From the NCBI GenBank assembly GCA_031404635.1, contig JANNHY010000333.1, forward strand, positions 1 through 21,680: a stretch of DNA of 21,680 nucleotides. Direction: 5' to 3'. The notes below the pieces were generated by a model, which saw nothing but the letters and a program-made list of their open reading frames with translations, ran no database searches and was not told the origin of the DNA. Within the stretch, counting starts at the first letter, position 1. Each line of letters opens with the position of its first letter. Source of the DNA: JAENVT01 sp031404635. GTDB lineage: Bacteria; Actinomycetota; Acidimicrobiia; Acidimicrobiales; Ilumatobacteraceae. A program made the position numbers and the translations under genes. Positions 5,691-13,059 of the stretch are shown here, one piece after another.

Positions 5691-5705
5691 TACCCTCCGG
5701 GAACC
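5691..5705 (+). promoter_or_regulatory. Putative leaderless -10 element of the ygjP-like gene
   Basis: TACCCT (5691-5696) is followed by 9 nt and the GTG at 5706. It supports this GTG over the in-frame codons further upstream, which would overlap the MoaD-like gene on the other strand. Confidence 0.5.
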
Positions 5706-6260
5706 GTGAGCGACGCTGAGCACCTGCCCGGGTTGGGTCCCGACGACCAGCCGTTGGTCCCTGCCGCGCCACAGTCGTTTCGGGTCGAGGTGACTCGCTC
5801 CACCAAACGCCGCAAGACGGTCGGCGCGCATCTGGTCGGCGGTGTGTTGCGCATCGCTCTGCCCTCCTGGATGAGCAAGGCCGAGGAAGCCCATTGGGTT
5901 GCCGAGATGACCGGCCGGTTCCAGCGCAAGATGTCGGCTGATCGATTGCGCCTCGGTGAACGGGCCGCGACGTTGGCGCGCAGGTACGACCTGCCGGGCC
6001 CGGGCAGCATCCGTTGGGCAGACGACATGCGCTCACGATGGGGATCGTGCACGCCATCTGAGGGCTCGATCCGCATCTCGACGCGCTTGGCCGCGTTCCC
6101 CGATTGGGTGGTCGACTACGTGGTCGTTCACGAACTCGCCCACCTCGAAGTCGTCGGGCACAACGACGAATTCTGGCGCCTGGTCTACCGCTACCCGAAA
6201 GCCGAACGTGCTATCGGCTACTTGATCGCCAAGTCGGGCGACGGCGACGAAGTTGATTGA
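5706..6260 (+). CDS. YgjP-like (DUF45) predicted zinc metallohydrolase
   Basis: The 184-residue product belongs to the YgjP/WLM-like group related to M48 metallopeptidases. The zinc site is HELAH (142-146) followed by H152 in VVGHNDEFW. The upstream motif RSRWGSCT (109-116) is a family hallmark. An N-terminal beta-rich part (about 24-55), VEVTRSTKRRKTVGAHLVGG, fits the family. The physiological substrate is not settled; E. coli YgjP is described as a nucleotide phosphohydrolase. The frame is open back to 5502, but the codons before GTG 5706 are Arg/Pro-rich shadow sequence opposite the MoaD-like gene. Its last 43 bases overlap the end of the convergent PilZ gene. Confidence 0.85.
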   Translation: MSDAEHLPGLGPDDQPLVPAAPQSFRVEVTRSTKRRKTVGAHLVGGVLRIALPSWMSKAEEAHWVAEMTGRFQRKMSADRLRLGERAATLARRYDLPGPGSIRWADDMRSRWGSCTPSEGSIRISTRLAAFPDWVVDYVVVHELAHLEVVGHNDEFWRLVYRYPKAERAIGYLIAKSGDGDEVD

Positions 6261-8272
6261 TCGGCCGTCCACGGGGCGCGGCGCGGTCGCACCGACCCGG
6301 CCAGTACTCCGGCAGCGATCAGTACCGAGATAGCCGAGACCAGCGAGGTGACGATGGTGAAGCGACCGGGCTGGGCGCTGGCGATCGCGCCTCCCACGGC
6401 CAACAGCGAGATCAGCCTGAGCGTGACTCGGCGACCGTCCAACACCGGCCGGGCGACGGCTTCGATCGGTGAATTGTTGTGGCTGGTTGGCCCATGAGTC
6501 GGTTGGCCCAGCCGCTGCCTGGCCGGTTCGATCATGCAGTACTCGATGAGTGGATTGATGGCCTGCGACGGGGCGGCAACGAACTCGACGCCGACGCGCC
6601 ACCGTTCCTCCGACACCTTGCGAACATTGCGGACGAGGATCGGCAATGTCACGTCCTCGCAACCGCGCGATGTGTTGATCGTCGCCTCGAGCAGCAGTTG
6701 CTGCCTGCTGGACATCTCCTGGTTGGTTTCGAAACCGGCGCCGAGGGCGGTGATGTCGAAGACCGCGACCGGGTTGTCGTTGACTTCAGCCGGGATCGAC
6801 GTGACGACGCGCATCGCGCGGCGCAGTTGATTGCGCTTGCCGAAGATGCGCAGTACGTCGAGTGCCATGGCCAGCGACCACAGCGACACCGCCATCAGCC
6901 CGGCAAGCCATTGGTGCGGCATGGCGCCGAGGGCATGCGACCACTGCTCGCTCAGGCCGCGCAGCACCATCACCGAGCTGAGCACGACCACCGATGCCAC
7001 CAACGCGCCGCCATGTTGGAGCGCGTGGGGGGTCATGACCGGGGCCCGGCGCTGGTCGAAGGCCATCGGGTGGCGCAACCCCTGGAACGATGCGCCAAGG
7101 TTGCGTAGCGACCATCGGGCGCGATCACCCGGGCGCAGCGTCCAACCACTCATCAGCCCGAGGCCGAATGAGGTCAATATCCACCCAGGTGCCCACACCG
7201 CAGCGAAAACCCTGAGATCAGGACGCAGCGGCAGGAAACCCGTCAGCAACGCGCCGACGACGACGGCGATGAAACCACCGCGGCGCAGACCAGACAGCGG
7301 TCGGACCGCAGACGCGGCTATCGCCAGGCGTTGGCCGAGGCCTAGCGAGTTCCACCGGAGGATCCCGCCAGGGCCGAACACCATCGTGCGAATGGCGCGG
7401 GCCTGCAGCACGCGGCGTTCGTACACCGTGTCTTGTGATTGGACGACTTGACGGATGAGCACCGGTTCGCCGGTGGCGGCGACCAAGTTCCAGTCCGCCG
7501 CCATCAGCGCCATCGACCAGTAGGCCTGCGCTTCGATCGGTTGCCCGTCGCCGATCTCGACACTGTCGACTGCGGCGCGACGGATCAGCGCCCCCGAGTC
7601 GGTGAGGATCGCGGTACCGCGGGCGCCGAGTGCCGGGTTGAGCGACTCGCGTTCGAAGGTCAGCTCGTGAAGGCCGTTCGGGCCGTGCTCGGCCGAGTCG
7701 TCGTCGGCCATCAGCGACGGACCGATCGCCACGGCGACCCGGTCGTCGTGCATCAACGGCAACAGGGTGTTGATGGCGTCGGCGCGGGGAATGTCGCCGG
7801 CGTCGAGCAACAAGAAGATGGGTGCTGCCGAGGCCGCACTGCATGTCTTCAGGCCGTTGCGATCATCGACATCGGGTGACGCGTACACCGCGTTGAACTC
7901 GGCGGCGAGTGCTGCGACCTCGAGGCGGGCGTGCATGTCGACCACGACCTGTCGACCCGTGGGCATCGATTTCAGGGAGAGCAGAGTTGCCCGGAGGTGG
8001 TGAATGGGTTGCTGATCGACGCGGACGACGACATCGACCTGGCCCGGCTCGAGGTCGGTATTCGCCGACGTCGCCGGCGGACGGTGCCACAGGGCCCAGG
8101 TGAGCAGGCCGGAGCCGACGAACCCGGCGATCTCGACGACGATGCCCACGGCCACCAGCCACATCGGTGGTCGGCTCGGCAACGTGGCGATCCGCCAGCC
8201 GAGGTATGCGGCGGTCGACAGCAAACCGAGGCACGTCAGTGTGCGTCCGATTCTGTGCACCCGTCGAGTCAT
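6218..8272 (-). CDS. Polytopic membrane protein with degenerate GT2-like domain and C-terminal PilZ domain
   Basis: This 684-residue protein has the layout of BcsA-type synthases. Two spans (about 10-30, 37-62) are followed by a cytoplasmic GT2-like domain (about 75-300), four spans (332-350, 355-376, 421-440, 454-476), a PilZ domain (about 480-585) and two final spans (618-633, 638-660). The PilZ domain shows the c-di-GMP motif RRAMR (484-488) and DITALG (506-511, with T for the usual S). The GT2 part is poorly conserved: the expected DxD reads DAG in FLLLDAGDIP, and no TED or QxxRW motif is evident. It may be a non-catalytic c-di-GMP sensor or a divergent transferase. The ATG is the only start after an in-frame stop 8 codons upstream. 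No clear promoter element was seen. Confidence 0.72.
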   Translation of the reverse strand: MTRRVHRIGRTLTCLGLLSTAAYLGWRIATLPSRPPMWLVAVGIVVEIAGFVGSGLLTWALWHRPPATSANTDLEPGQVDVVVRVDQQPIHHLRATLLSLKSMPTGRQVVVDMHARLEVAALAAEFNAVYASPDVDDRNGLKTCSAASAAPIFLLLDAGDIPRADAINTLLPLMHDDRVAVAIGPSLMADDDSAEHGPNGLHELTFERESLNPALGARGTAILTDSGALIRRAAVDSVEIGDGQPIEAQAYWSMALMAADWNLVAATGEPVLIRQVVQSQDTVYERRVLQARAIRTMVFGPGGILRWNSLGLGQRLAIAASAVRPLSGLRRGGFIAVVVGALLTGFLPLRPDLRVFAAVWAPGWILTSFGLGLMSGWTLRPGDRARWSLRNLGASFQGLRHPMAFDQRRAPVMTPHALQHGGALVASVVVLSSVMVLRGLSEQWSHALGAMPHQWLAGLMAVSLWSLAMALDVLRIFGKRNQLRRAMRVVTSIPAEVNDNPVAVFDITALGAGFETNQEMSSRQQLLLEATINTSRGCEDVTLPILVRNVRKVSEERWRVGVEFVAAPSQAINPLIEYCMIEPARQRLGQPTHGPTSHNNSPIEAVARPVLDGRRVTLRLISLLAVGGAIASAQPGRFTIVTSLVSAISVLIAAGVLAGSVRPRRAPWTADQSTSSPSPDLAIK

Positions 8273-8426
8273 TGCCGCGTTCCCGCTTTGTCGTAGTCGT
8301 CGCGGTCATTGCCCGCCTGCTCACCAAGGGAATCGGCACGACAGCGTGGCGACTTGAGCGCCGCTCGCGGCACGATTTCCGCACCGCAGCGAAAGTGGTG
8401 CCAGCGGTGTTGGCCAGGCCGCCCGC

Positions 8427-8441
8427 TAGCCTCACCTGTTC
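8427..8441 (+). promoter_or_regulatory. Putative leaderless -10 element of the cyclophilin gene
   Basis: TAGCCT (8427-8432) is followed by 9 nt and the GTG at 8442. The rest of the 169-base divergent gap (8273-8441) shows no other clear signal. Confidence 0.45.
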
Positions 8442-9308
8442 GTGGGAACCCCAAAACGTGAACGTCAGAAAGCCAACCGCCAGCAGCGCTTGGAAGTACT
8501 CGCTCGCCAGGCACGTACGGTCAAGCGCAAGCGCACGGGGATGTACGTGCTGCTGATCCCGCTAGCCGCGCTGGCCATCTCCGGAACCGTGTGGTTGGCC
8601 AACCGTGGCGACGACAACCCCGCGTCGGGTGCTACCACGACCATCGACCCCTTTGCTTCGACGCCGACCATCGACCCGAATGCACCGACGACCACGACGA
8701 TCCCGGTACCAAGCACGATCGCCGGTGCCACGGTCACCGGCGATACACCCTGCCCGGCTGCCGATGGTAGTTCGGCGAGAACGATCACCTTCGAAAAAGC
8801 ACCACCGACCTGCATCGATTCCACCAAGAAGTACAGCGCCGTGGTCACCACCAGCGAGGGTGCGTACACCGCCGAACTCGACGCTGCGGCTGCGCCGAAC
8901 ACGGTCAACAACTTCGTCGTGTTGGCCCGCTATCACTACTTCGACAACACGCTCTGCCACCGGGCCATCCCCGGGTTCGTCGTGCAATGCGGCGACCCGA
9001 CGGGCACGGGCTCCGGTGGGCCGGGGTACGAGTTCGCCGACGAGTTGCCCGCTGCCGGTTCCTACAAGGTCGGCTCTCTGGCCATGGCCAACGGCGGCGC
9101 CAACACCAATGGCAGCCAGTTCTTCCTGATCACCGGCGACCAGGGTGCGGGGTTGCCTCCTGCGTATTCACTGTTCGGGCAGGTCACCGACGGCCTCGAC
9201 ACCGCGGTGCAGGCGCTCGATGCCCTCGGCAACCCCGATCAGGCCGCCGACGGTGTGCCGCCGCTGGGGCAGATCGTCATCGAATCGGTGACGATCACAG
9301 AGAGCTAG
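8442..9308 (+). CDS. Membrane-anchored cyclophilin-type peptidyl-prolyl isomerase
   Basis: The 288-residue protein has a very basic N-terminus (1-32), one membrane span (about 33-53), a Thr/Pro-rich linker (about 60-100) and a cyclophilin domain (about 128-286). Together these imply an extracytoplasmic foldase tethered to the membrane. Cyclophilin motifs are clear: NNFVVLARYHYFDN (156-169), HRAIPGFVVQCGD (173-185, with the catalytic Arg as R174) and MANGGANTNGSQFFL (215-229). Cys at 104, 124, 172 and 183 might form disulfides outside the cell; this is an inference. The linker is of a type common in exported proteins of Acidimicrobiia. The gene is divergent from the PilZ gene and convergent with the S51-like gene. 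Confidence 0.93.
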   Translation: MGTPKRERQKANRQQRLEVLARQARTVKRKRTGMYVLLIPLAALAISGTVWLANRGDDNPASGATTTIDPFASTPTIDPNAPTTTTIPVPSTIAGATVTGDTPCPAADGSSARTITFEKAPPTCIDSTKKYSAVVTTSEGAYTAELDAAAAPNTVNNFVVLARYHYFDNTLCHRAIPGFVVQCGDPTGTGSGGPGYEFADELPAAGSYKVGSLAMANGGANTNGSQFFLITGDQGAGLPPAYSLFGQVTDGLDTAVQALDALGNPDQAADGVPPLGQIVIESVTITES

Positions 9309-9332
9309 GTAACCGCAGCGCAGGCTTGGCGT

Positions 9333-9956
9333 TCACGGCAGCTCGCCGTGCACCGTCAGCTCACCGACGCGTTCCCAACCGTCGACGGTGTGGACCAAGG
9401 CGGCGCCACTCGGCAGCTCGACGACCGGTGTGTTGGCCAGGGCGAGCGTGCGATGGAGGCGATCGGCCGACCATGTTTCGGCCTCGGTCACCAGGGCCAG
9501 GCCGTTGACCAGCCCGAGCCCGAGGGTGAAGGCACCACCACGTGGATCGACCATCGGGTCGCACATCGCCCCGGCACTGCCACCGGTTGCCGCGACGACG
9601 CCGCCGTCGGCCAACACCTGGCCGATCGCCTGCCACAGCGGTGTGTCCTTCAACACCGATCGCAGGTGCAGCGGCTGATCGCCGACCAGGTAAACGGCTC
9701 GGGCGCCGCGCACCACACCGGCGGCGCCCTCGTCGATCGCCTCGCCGCGGCGCATCACCATCAGCGCCTCGATCTCGACATCGAGTCGTTCTCCCCATTT
9801 CATCGCCGCGGCGACGAGAAGCTCTGGGCGTTCGAAGGCATCGGCGGTGGGGAGCACGACCACTCGGGTCGCGCCGACGGCGGCGAGCAACCGCCGGTCG
9901 AGGTCGTCGTTGGCGGCGAACGGGCCGCCACCTTGCAGTGCCAGGATGCCGTTCAT
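9333..9956 (-). CDS. Peptidase S51 / cyanophycinase-like protein
   Basis: A 207-residue protein of the class I glutamine amidotransferase-like fold used by S51 serine peptidases (peptidase E, cyanophycinase). The nucleophile elbow is ATGGSAGAMCDP, with S127 as the candidate nucleophile. VYLVGDQ (88-94) matches the GGDQ region of the family, and H168 in RLHRTL is a candidate base. It is shorter than typical cyanophycinases (about 270 residues) and nearer to peptidase E, so the substrate is open: Asp-X dipeptides and cyanophycin are both only possibilities. The ATG at 9956 is chosen because a TACGCT hexamer lies 7 nt upstream; the frame further upstream lies inside the phosphatase gene. The two genes are 20 bases apart in the same direction. 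Confidence 0.8.
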   Translation of the reverse strand: MNGILALQGGGPFAANDDLDRRLLAAVGATRVVVLPTADAFERPELLVAAAMKWGERLDVEIEALMVMRRGEAIDEGAAGVVRGARAVYLVGDQPLHLRSVLKDTPLWQAIGQVLADGGVVAATGGSAGAMCDPMVDPRGGAFTLGLGLVNGLALVTEAETWSADRLHRTLALANTPVVELPSGAALVHTVDGWERVGELTVHGELP

Positions 9957-9969
9957 CACGGCGAGCGTA
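9957..9969 (-). promoter_or_regulatory. Putative leaderless -10 element of the S51-like gene
   Basis: On the minus strand TACGCT (9969 to 9964) is followed by 7 nt and the ATG at 9956. It sits in the short gap after the phosphatase stop, so the S51-like gene may be transcribed independently. Confidence 0.45.
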
Positions 9970-9976
9970 GGCGGGC

Positions 9977-10753
9977 TCAGGCGAGCAGCACGGATTCCAA
10001 GGTGGCGAGGGTGGCATCGCTGACACCGATCGAGCGCACGTAGTTGCGTATCGTGCCGTGCTCGGCGCACAGCTCGTCGAGGATGTGGCGCATCGACTCG
10101 GGAAGGGCGGCGGTGAACGCCGGGGGTATCGCGGCCATCCGCTCCGCCCACTCCGGCCATTCGCGGGCAGCCCACGTGCGGAAACGGGCCATGCCCTCGA
10201 CGGTCAGGGCGTAGTCGGCGACGATGTCGTCTTGGGCGACGCCCAACGAGCCCAGCAGGAGTGCCGCCAGCAGACCGGTACGATCCTTGCCTGCTGCACA
10301 GTGGAACACCGCAGGCAACGCTCCGGGCTCGGCCAACGCATCGAACGCTGCGGCGAAGCGCGGCGCACCGATCGTCAGCATCTCCTGATACGCCCAGATC
10401 AGGAAGTCTTCGTCGCGCTCGTGTTCCGGTCGGTCGACCTGGGCCCACGTGGAGTCGACGATCGGGAGGTGGTGGAATACGACCGGATGGACATCGACCG
10501 GGAATCGACCACGCTCGTCGAGTTCTGGTGCACTGCGCAGATCGATCACGGTGCGCAGACCGAGCGGCTCGAGTGTGGCAACGTCGGCTGGTGTAAGGCG
10601 GTACAGGCCGTCGGCTCGGAACAGTGTGCGCCACCGTGTGCTGCGGCCATCGTCGGTGACGTAGCCGCCGAGATCGCGAAAGTTGTGTACGGCCTCGAGA
10701 GCGACGAGGCGCTCGGGTTCGGAGGCAAGGTCGGGAAGTAGCTCAGTGCTCAC
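9977..10753 (-). CDS. Tyrosine-protein phosphatase (Y_phosphatase3 type, MptpB-like)
   Basis: The 258-residue product contains the P-loop HCAAGKDRTG (151-160, nucleophile C152, R158) and the N-terminal motif NFRDLGGY (24-31). Both are characteristic of the atypical bacterial phosphatases related to mycobacterial PtpB, which act on phosphotyrosine and sometimes phosphoinositides. The Lys in the P-loop (GKDR) is the feature linked to dual or lipid specificity in that family. VIDLRSAPE (69-77) and a C-terminal helical part, AALPESMRHILDELC, fit. The GTG at 10753 is chosen because TACCCT lies 7 nt upstream; the frame runs on to 10927 but those codons cross into the HD gene. The S51-like gene lies 20 bases downstream. 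Confidence 0.9.
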   Translation of the reverse strand: MSTELLPDLASEPERLVALEAVHNFRDLGGYVTDDGRSTRWRTLFRADGLYRLTPADVATLEPLGLRTVIDLRSAPELDERGRFPVDVHPVVFHHLPIVDSTWAQVDRPEHERDEDFLIWAYQEMLTIGAPRFAAAFDALAEPGALPAVFHCAAGKDRTGLLAALLLGSLGVAQDDIVADYALTVEGMARFRTWAAREWPEWAERMAAIPPAFTAALPESMRHILDELCAEHGTIRNYVRSIGVSDATLATLESVLLA

Positions 10754-10766
10754 TATGTCAAGGGTA
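10754..10766 (-). promoter_or_regulatory. Putative leaderless -10 element of the phosphatase gene
   Basis: On the minus strand TACCCT (10766 to 10761) is followed by 7 nt and the GTG at 10753. A TTGACA here (10762-10757) overlaps the hexamer and has no suitable -10 downstream, so it is not taken as a -35. Confidence 0.5.
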
Positions 10767-10820
10767 CCGAGGCGATCCCGGCCCGGCCCGCCGAGCGCGG
10801 TAAACAGCGGATGAACTCCG

Positions 10821-11456
10821 TCACGCCGGATCGACGTGCCCGGCCGCCGTTGCCGCGTCGAGTTGGGCGAGTAGGGCACGCCACACGCCTGGCAGCGACT
10901 GCTCGATGTGCGGGCCGTTACGGGCAATCACCCGCGACCTGGTGATGCCATGTTCACGCCAGGTGGATGCACCCTCGGCGAGGTTGAGCATCATCGGCGC
11001 CAGCCGGTCGATGGCCATCACGAATCGGGCAACGGCCGTATCGCCACGCTCGTATTCGTCCCATAGGTCACGAAATCGTCGGCCGGTGTCGGCGGGCAGC
11101 AGGCCGAACAGCCGATCGGCTGCGGCTTCTTCGCGGGCCCGCTTCGTTGCCGCTCCGTCGGATTCGTCGTAGGCGAAGGTGTCGCCGGCGTCGATCTCGT
11201 CGATGTCGTGCACCAGTGCCATGGCGACCGCTGCGCCGACATCGATCGGCTCACTGGCAAATGGGGCCAACACCATCGCGGCGATGCCGAGATGCCACGA
11301 ATGCTCGGCGGTATTCTCGCGGCGGGTGCCGTCGGCCAACCGATTGCGCCGTTCGACGCTCTTCAACCGGTCTGCCTCCAGGAAAAAGGCCATGGCTGCT
11401 TCCAGGCCGTCGGCTTCGCTATCAGGCTGTTTGGCAGATTGCCTGGCAGATTGCAT
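10821..11456 (-). CDS. HD-domain phosphohydrolase (HD_3, YfbR-like)
   Basis: A 211-residue metal-dependent phosphohydrolase. The HD metal site is complete: H52 in ENTAEHSW (47-54), H83-D84 in LVHDIDEI (81-88) and D150 in VMAIDRLAP (147-155). The segment RENTAEHSWHLGIAA followed by a VHD motif is typical of the HD_3 group, which includes 5'-deoxynucleotidase YfbR, so a nucleotide monophosphate is the likely substrate class; the exact one is unknown. The first 18 residues are polar and may be disordered. The ATG at 11456 is supported by a TACGGT hexamer 6 nt upstream. The gene is divergent from the hydroxyacyl-CoA dehydrogenase with 55 bases between starts. Confidence 0.85.
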   Translation of the reverse strand: MQSARQSAKQPDSEADGLEAAMAFFLEADRLKSVERRNRLADGTRRENTAEHSWHLGIAAMVLAPFASEPIDVGAAVAMALVHDIDEIDAGDTFAYDESDGAATKRAREEAAADRLFGLLPADTGRRFRDLWDEYERGDTAVARFVMAIDRLAPMMLNLAEGASTWREHGITRSRVIARNGPHIEQSLPGVWRALLAQLDAATAAGHVDPA

Positions 11457-11468
11457 GCTTCGACCGTA
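11457..11468 (-). promoter_or_regulatory. Putative leaderless -10 element of the HD gene
   Basis: On the minus strand TACGGT (11468 to 11463) is followed by 6 nt and the ATG at 11456. Confidence 0.5.
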
Positions 11469-11474
11469 GCCGGA

Positions 11475-11511
11475 TTGCCGAAGTTACCCACGGGTAGCTA
11501 CAGTCCTACCA
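11475..11511 (+). promoter_or_regulatory. Putative leaderless promoter of the hydroxyacyl-CoA dehydrogenase gene
   Basis: TACAGT (11499-11504) is followed by 7 nt and the ATG at 11512. TTGCCG (11475-11480) lies 18 nt upstream of the hexamer and could be the -35, the best one seen among these promoters. Confidence 0.55.
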
Positions 11512-12366
11512 ATGGCAAATGGGATACGCACCGTCGGCATTGTCGGCTCGGGGATAATGGGCGCCGGGCTGGCCGAGGTTGTCGCCAGGGCCGGCTACGA
11601 CGTGATCGTGGCGTCACGTTCGCAGGCCTCAGCCGATGGCGTGCTGGTGGCGATCGATCGCGGCTTGGCCAAGGCTGTCGAACGTGGCAAAGCCACCGCC
11701 GACGAGCGCACTGCAGTGATGGCTCGGATCACGGTCAGCGAAGGGATTGCGTCGCTCGGCGAATGCGATCTGGTGATCGAGTCGGTGATCGAGGACATCG
11801 ACGTCAAGCTGGCCCTGTTCGCCGAACTCGACCACGCCACCAAGCCGTCGGCGATCTTGGCCACCAATACTTCGACCCTGCCGGTCATCGACCTGGCCCT
11901 GGCCACATCGCGGCCCGAGCAGGTCTGCGGCATCCACTTCTTCAACCCGGCGACAGTGATGAACCTTGTCGAAGTGGTGCGGCCGCTCACCGCCAGTGCC
12001 GAGACCACCGACGCGGCAATGGCCTTTGTGGCCTCGTGCGGCAAGGACGCGGTGGAGGTGCTGGATCACGCCGGCTTCATCGTCAACGCCTTGCTTTTCC
12101 CGTACCTCAACAACGCCGTGCGCATGCTCGAACGTGGTACGGCGTCGATGGAATCGATCGACACGGCGATGAAGGGTGGCTGCAACTTCCCGATGGGCCC
12201 GTTTGCCCTGCTCGACCTGGTCGGCCTCGACACGTCGGTGGCGATCCTCGAAACCGTCCATGCGTCGTTCGGCAATCCCAGTGACGCCCCGGCGCAGACT
12301 CTCCGCGACAAGGTCGCCGCCGGCCACCTCGGTCGCAAGACCAAGCACGGCTTCTACACGTACTGA
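11512..12366 (+). CDS. 3-hydroxyacyl-CoA (3-hydroxybutyryl-CoA) dehydrogenase
   Basis: An NAD(P)-dependent dehydrogenase of 284 residues, the length of single-domain 3-hydroxybutyryl-CoA dehydrogenases (Hbd/PaaH type). The N-terminal Rossmann motif is VGIVGSGIMGAGLAEVVARA (8-27). Expected catalytic and binding residues are present: S121 in NTSTLPV, H142 in GIHFFNPATVMNLVEVV, E154 and N192 in FIVNALLFPYLN. The C-terminal half carries the dimerisation domain and ends in the family-typical GRKTKHGFYTY. It would interconvert acetoacetyl-CoA and 3-hydroxybutyryl-CoA or longer homologues. It precedes aat and, 1 kb on, the ethylmalonyl-CoA mutase-like gene, whose pathway needs such a step upstream. 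Confidence 0.93.
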   Translation: MANGIRTVGIVGSGIMGAGLAEVVARAGYDVIVASRSQASADGVLVAIDRGLAKAVERGKATADERTAVMARITVSEGIASLGECDLVIESVIEDIDVKLALFAELDHATKPSAILATNTSTLPVIDLALATSRPEQVCGIHFFNPATVMNLVEVVRPLTASAETTDAAMAFVASCGKDAVEVLDHAGFIVNALLFPYLNNAVRMLERGTASMESIDTAMKGGCNFPMGPFALLDLVGLDTSVAILETVHASFGNPSDAPAQTLRDKVAAGHLGRKTKHGFYTY

Positions 12367-12402
12367 CACCGACCGCCGGGGACTTTGACCCAAACTGAGG
12401 TC

Positions 12403-13059
12403 GTGAACACAGGCCGATCACCGATCGAGCCGCCCGGCAACCGTTGGCGGCTGCCCGCGCCGGAACTCGCCGACGACAGTGGCCTGTGTGGAATCGGCGC
12501 CGACCTGGCGCCGGGAACGTTGCTGGCTGCCTATCGCAGCGGGATCTTTCCGATGCCAGTGCGCAAGAAGACGCTCGGCTGGTGGTCACCTGACCCGCGA
12601 GGAGTGATTCCCCTCGACGGCCTGATCGTGTCGCGATCGCTACGGCGAAGTTGCCGGCGCTACGAGGTGCGGTTCGACACCCGGTTTCGCGAAGTGATCG
12701 AACGCTGCGCCGACCCGAATCGTTCGCACGGGTGGATCACACCGCAGTTCGTCGACGCCTACGACGAACTTCACCGGCTCGGATGGACACACAGCGTCGA
12801 GACGTACCTCGACGATCGGCTCGTCGGCGGGCTGTACGGGCTGAGGATCGCCCGGCTGTTCGCCGGCGAGTCGATGTTCAGCGCGGCGACAGACGCCTCG
12901 AAGGTCGCCCTCGTCGCCCTGGTCGAGTGGCTCGGCCGGTCGGGGGCGATGTTGCTCGACGTGCAATGGACGACGCCGCATCTCGCCTCGGTCGGGGCGG
13001 TCGATGTACCGCGCCGGGCGTACCTGGAGTTGCTCGCCGAAGCGATCACCGACCGGTAG
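12403..13059 (+). CDS. aat: Leucyl/phenylalanyl-tRNA-protein transferase
   Basis: Aat adds Leu or Phe from aminoacyl-tRNA to proteins with N-terminal Arg or Lys, marking them for ClpAP/ClpS-type N-degron proteolysis. The family blocks follow in order: LCGIGADLAPGTLLAAYRSG, IFPMPVRK, LGWWSPDPRGVIPL, SHGWITPQFVDAYDELHRLG, THSVE, LVGGLYGL, FAGESMFSAATDASKVAL, and DVQWTTPHLASVGAV. The length (218 residues) is usual. The start is uncertain: GTG at 12403 has GAGG only 2 nt upstream, and TTG at 12385 has GGGG 3 nt upstream. It follows the dehydrogenase by 36 (or 18) bases and is probably cotranscribed with it. Two large hairpins lie beyond the stop. Confidence 0.94.
   Translation: MNTGRSPIEPPGNRWRLPAPELADDSGLCGIGADLAPGTLLAAYRSGIFPMPVRKKTLGWWSPDPRGVIPLDGLIVSRSLRRSCRRYEVRFDTRFREVIERCADPNRSHGWITPQFVDAYDELHRLGWTHSVETYLDDRLVGGLYGLRIARLFAGESMFSAATDASKVALVALVEWLGRSGAMLLDVQWTTPHLASVGAVDVPRRAYLELLAEAITDR

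Noticed and set aside
5502..5705. N-terminal extension of the YgjP-like protein
   Set aside because: It is low-complexity Arg/Pro sequence opposite the MoaD-like gene; the GTG at 5706 has a promoter-like element 9 nt upstream.
10757..10762. TTGACA as a -35 box for the phosphatase gene
   Set aside because: It overlaps the TACCCT element, and no -10-like sequence lies 16-18 nt downstream.
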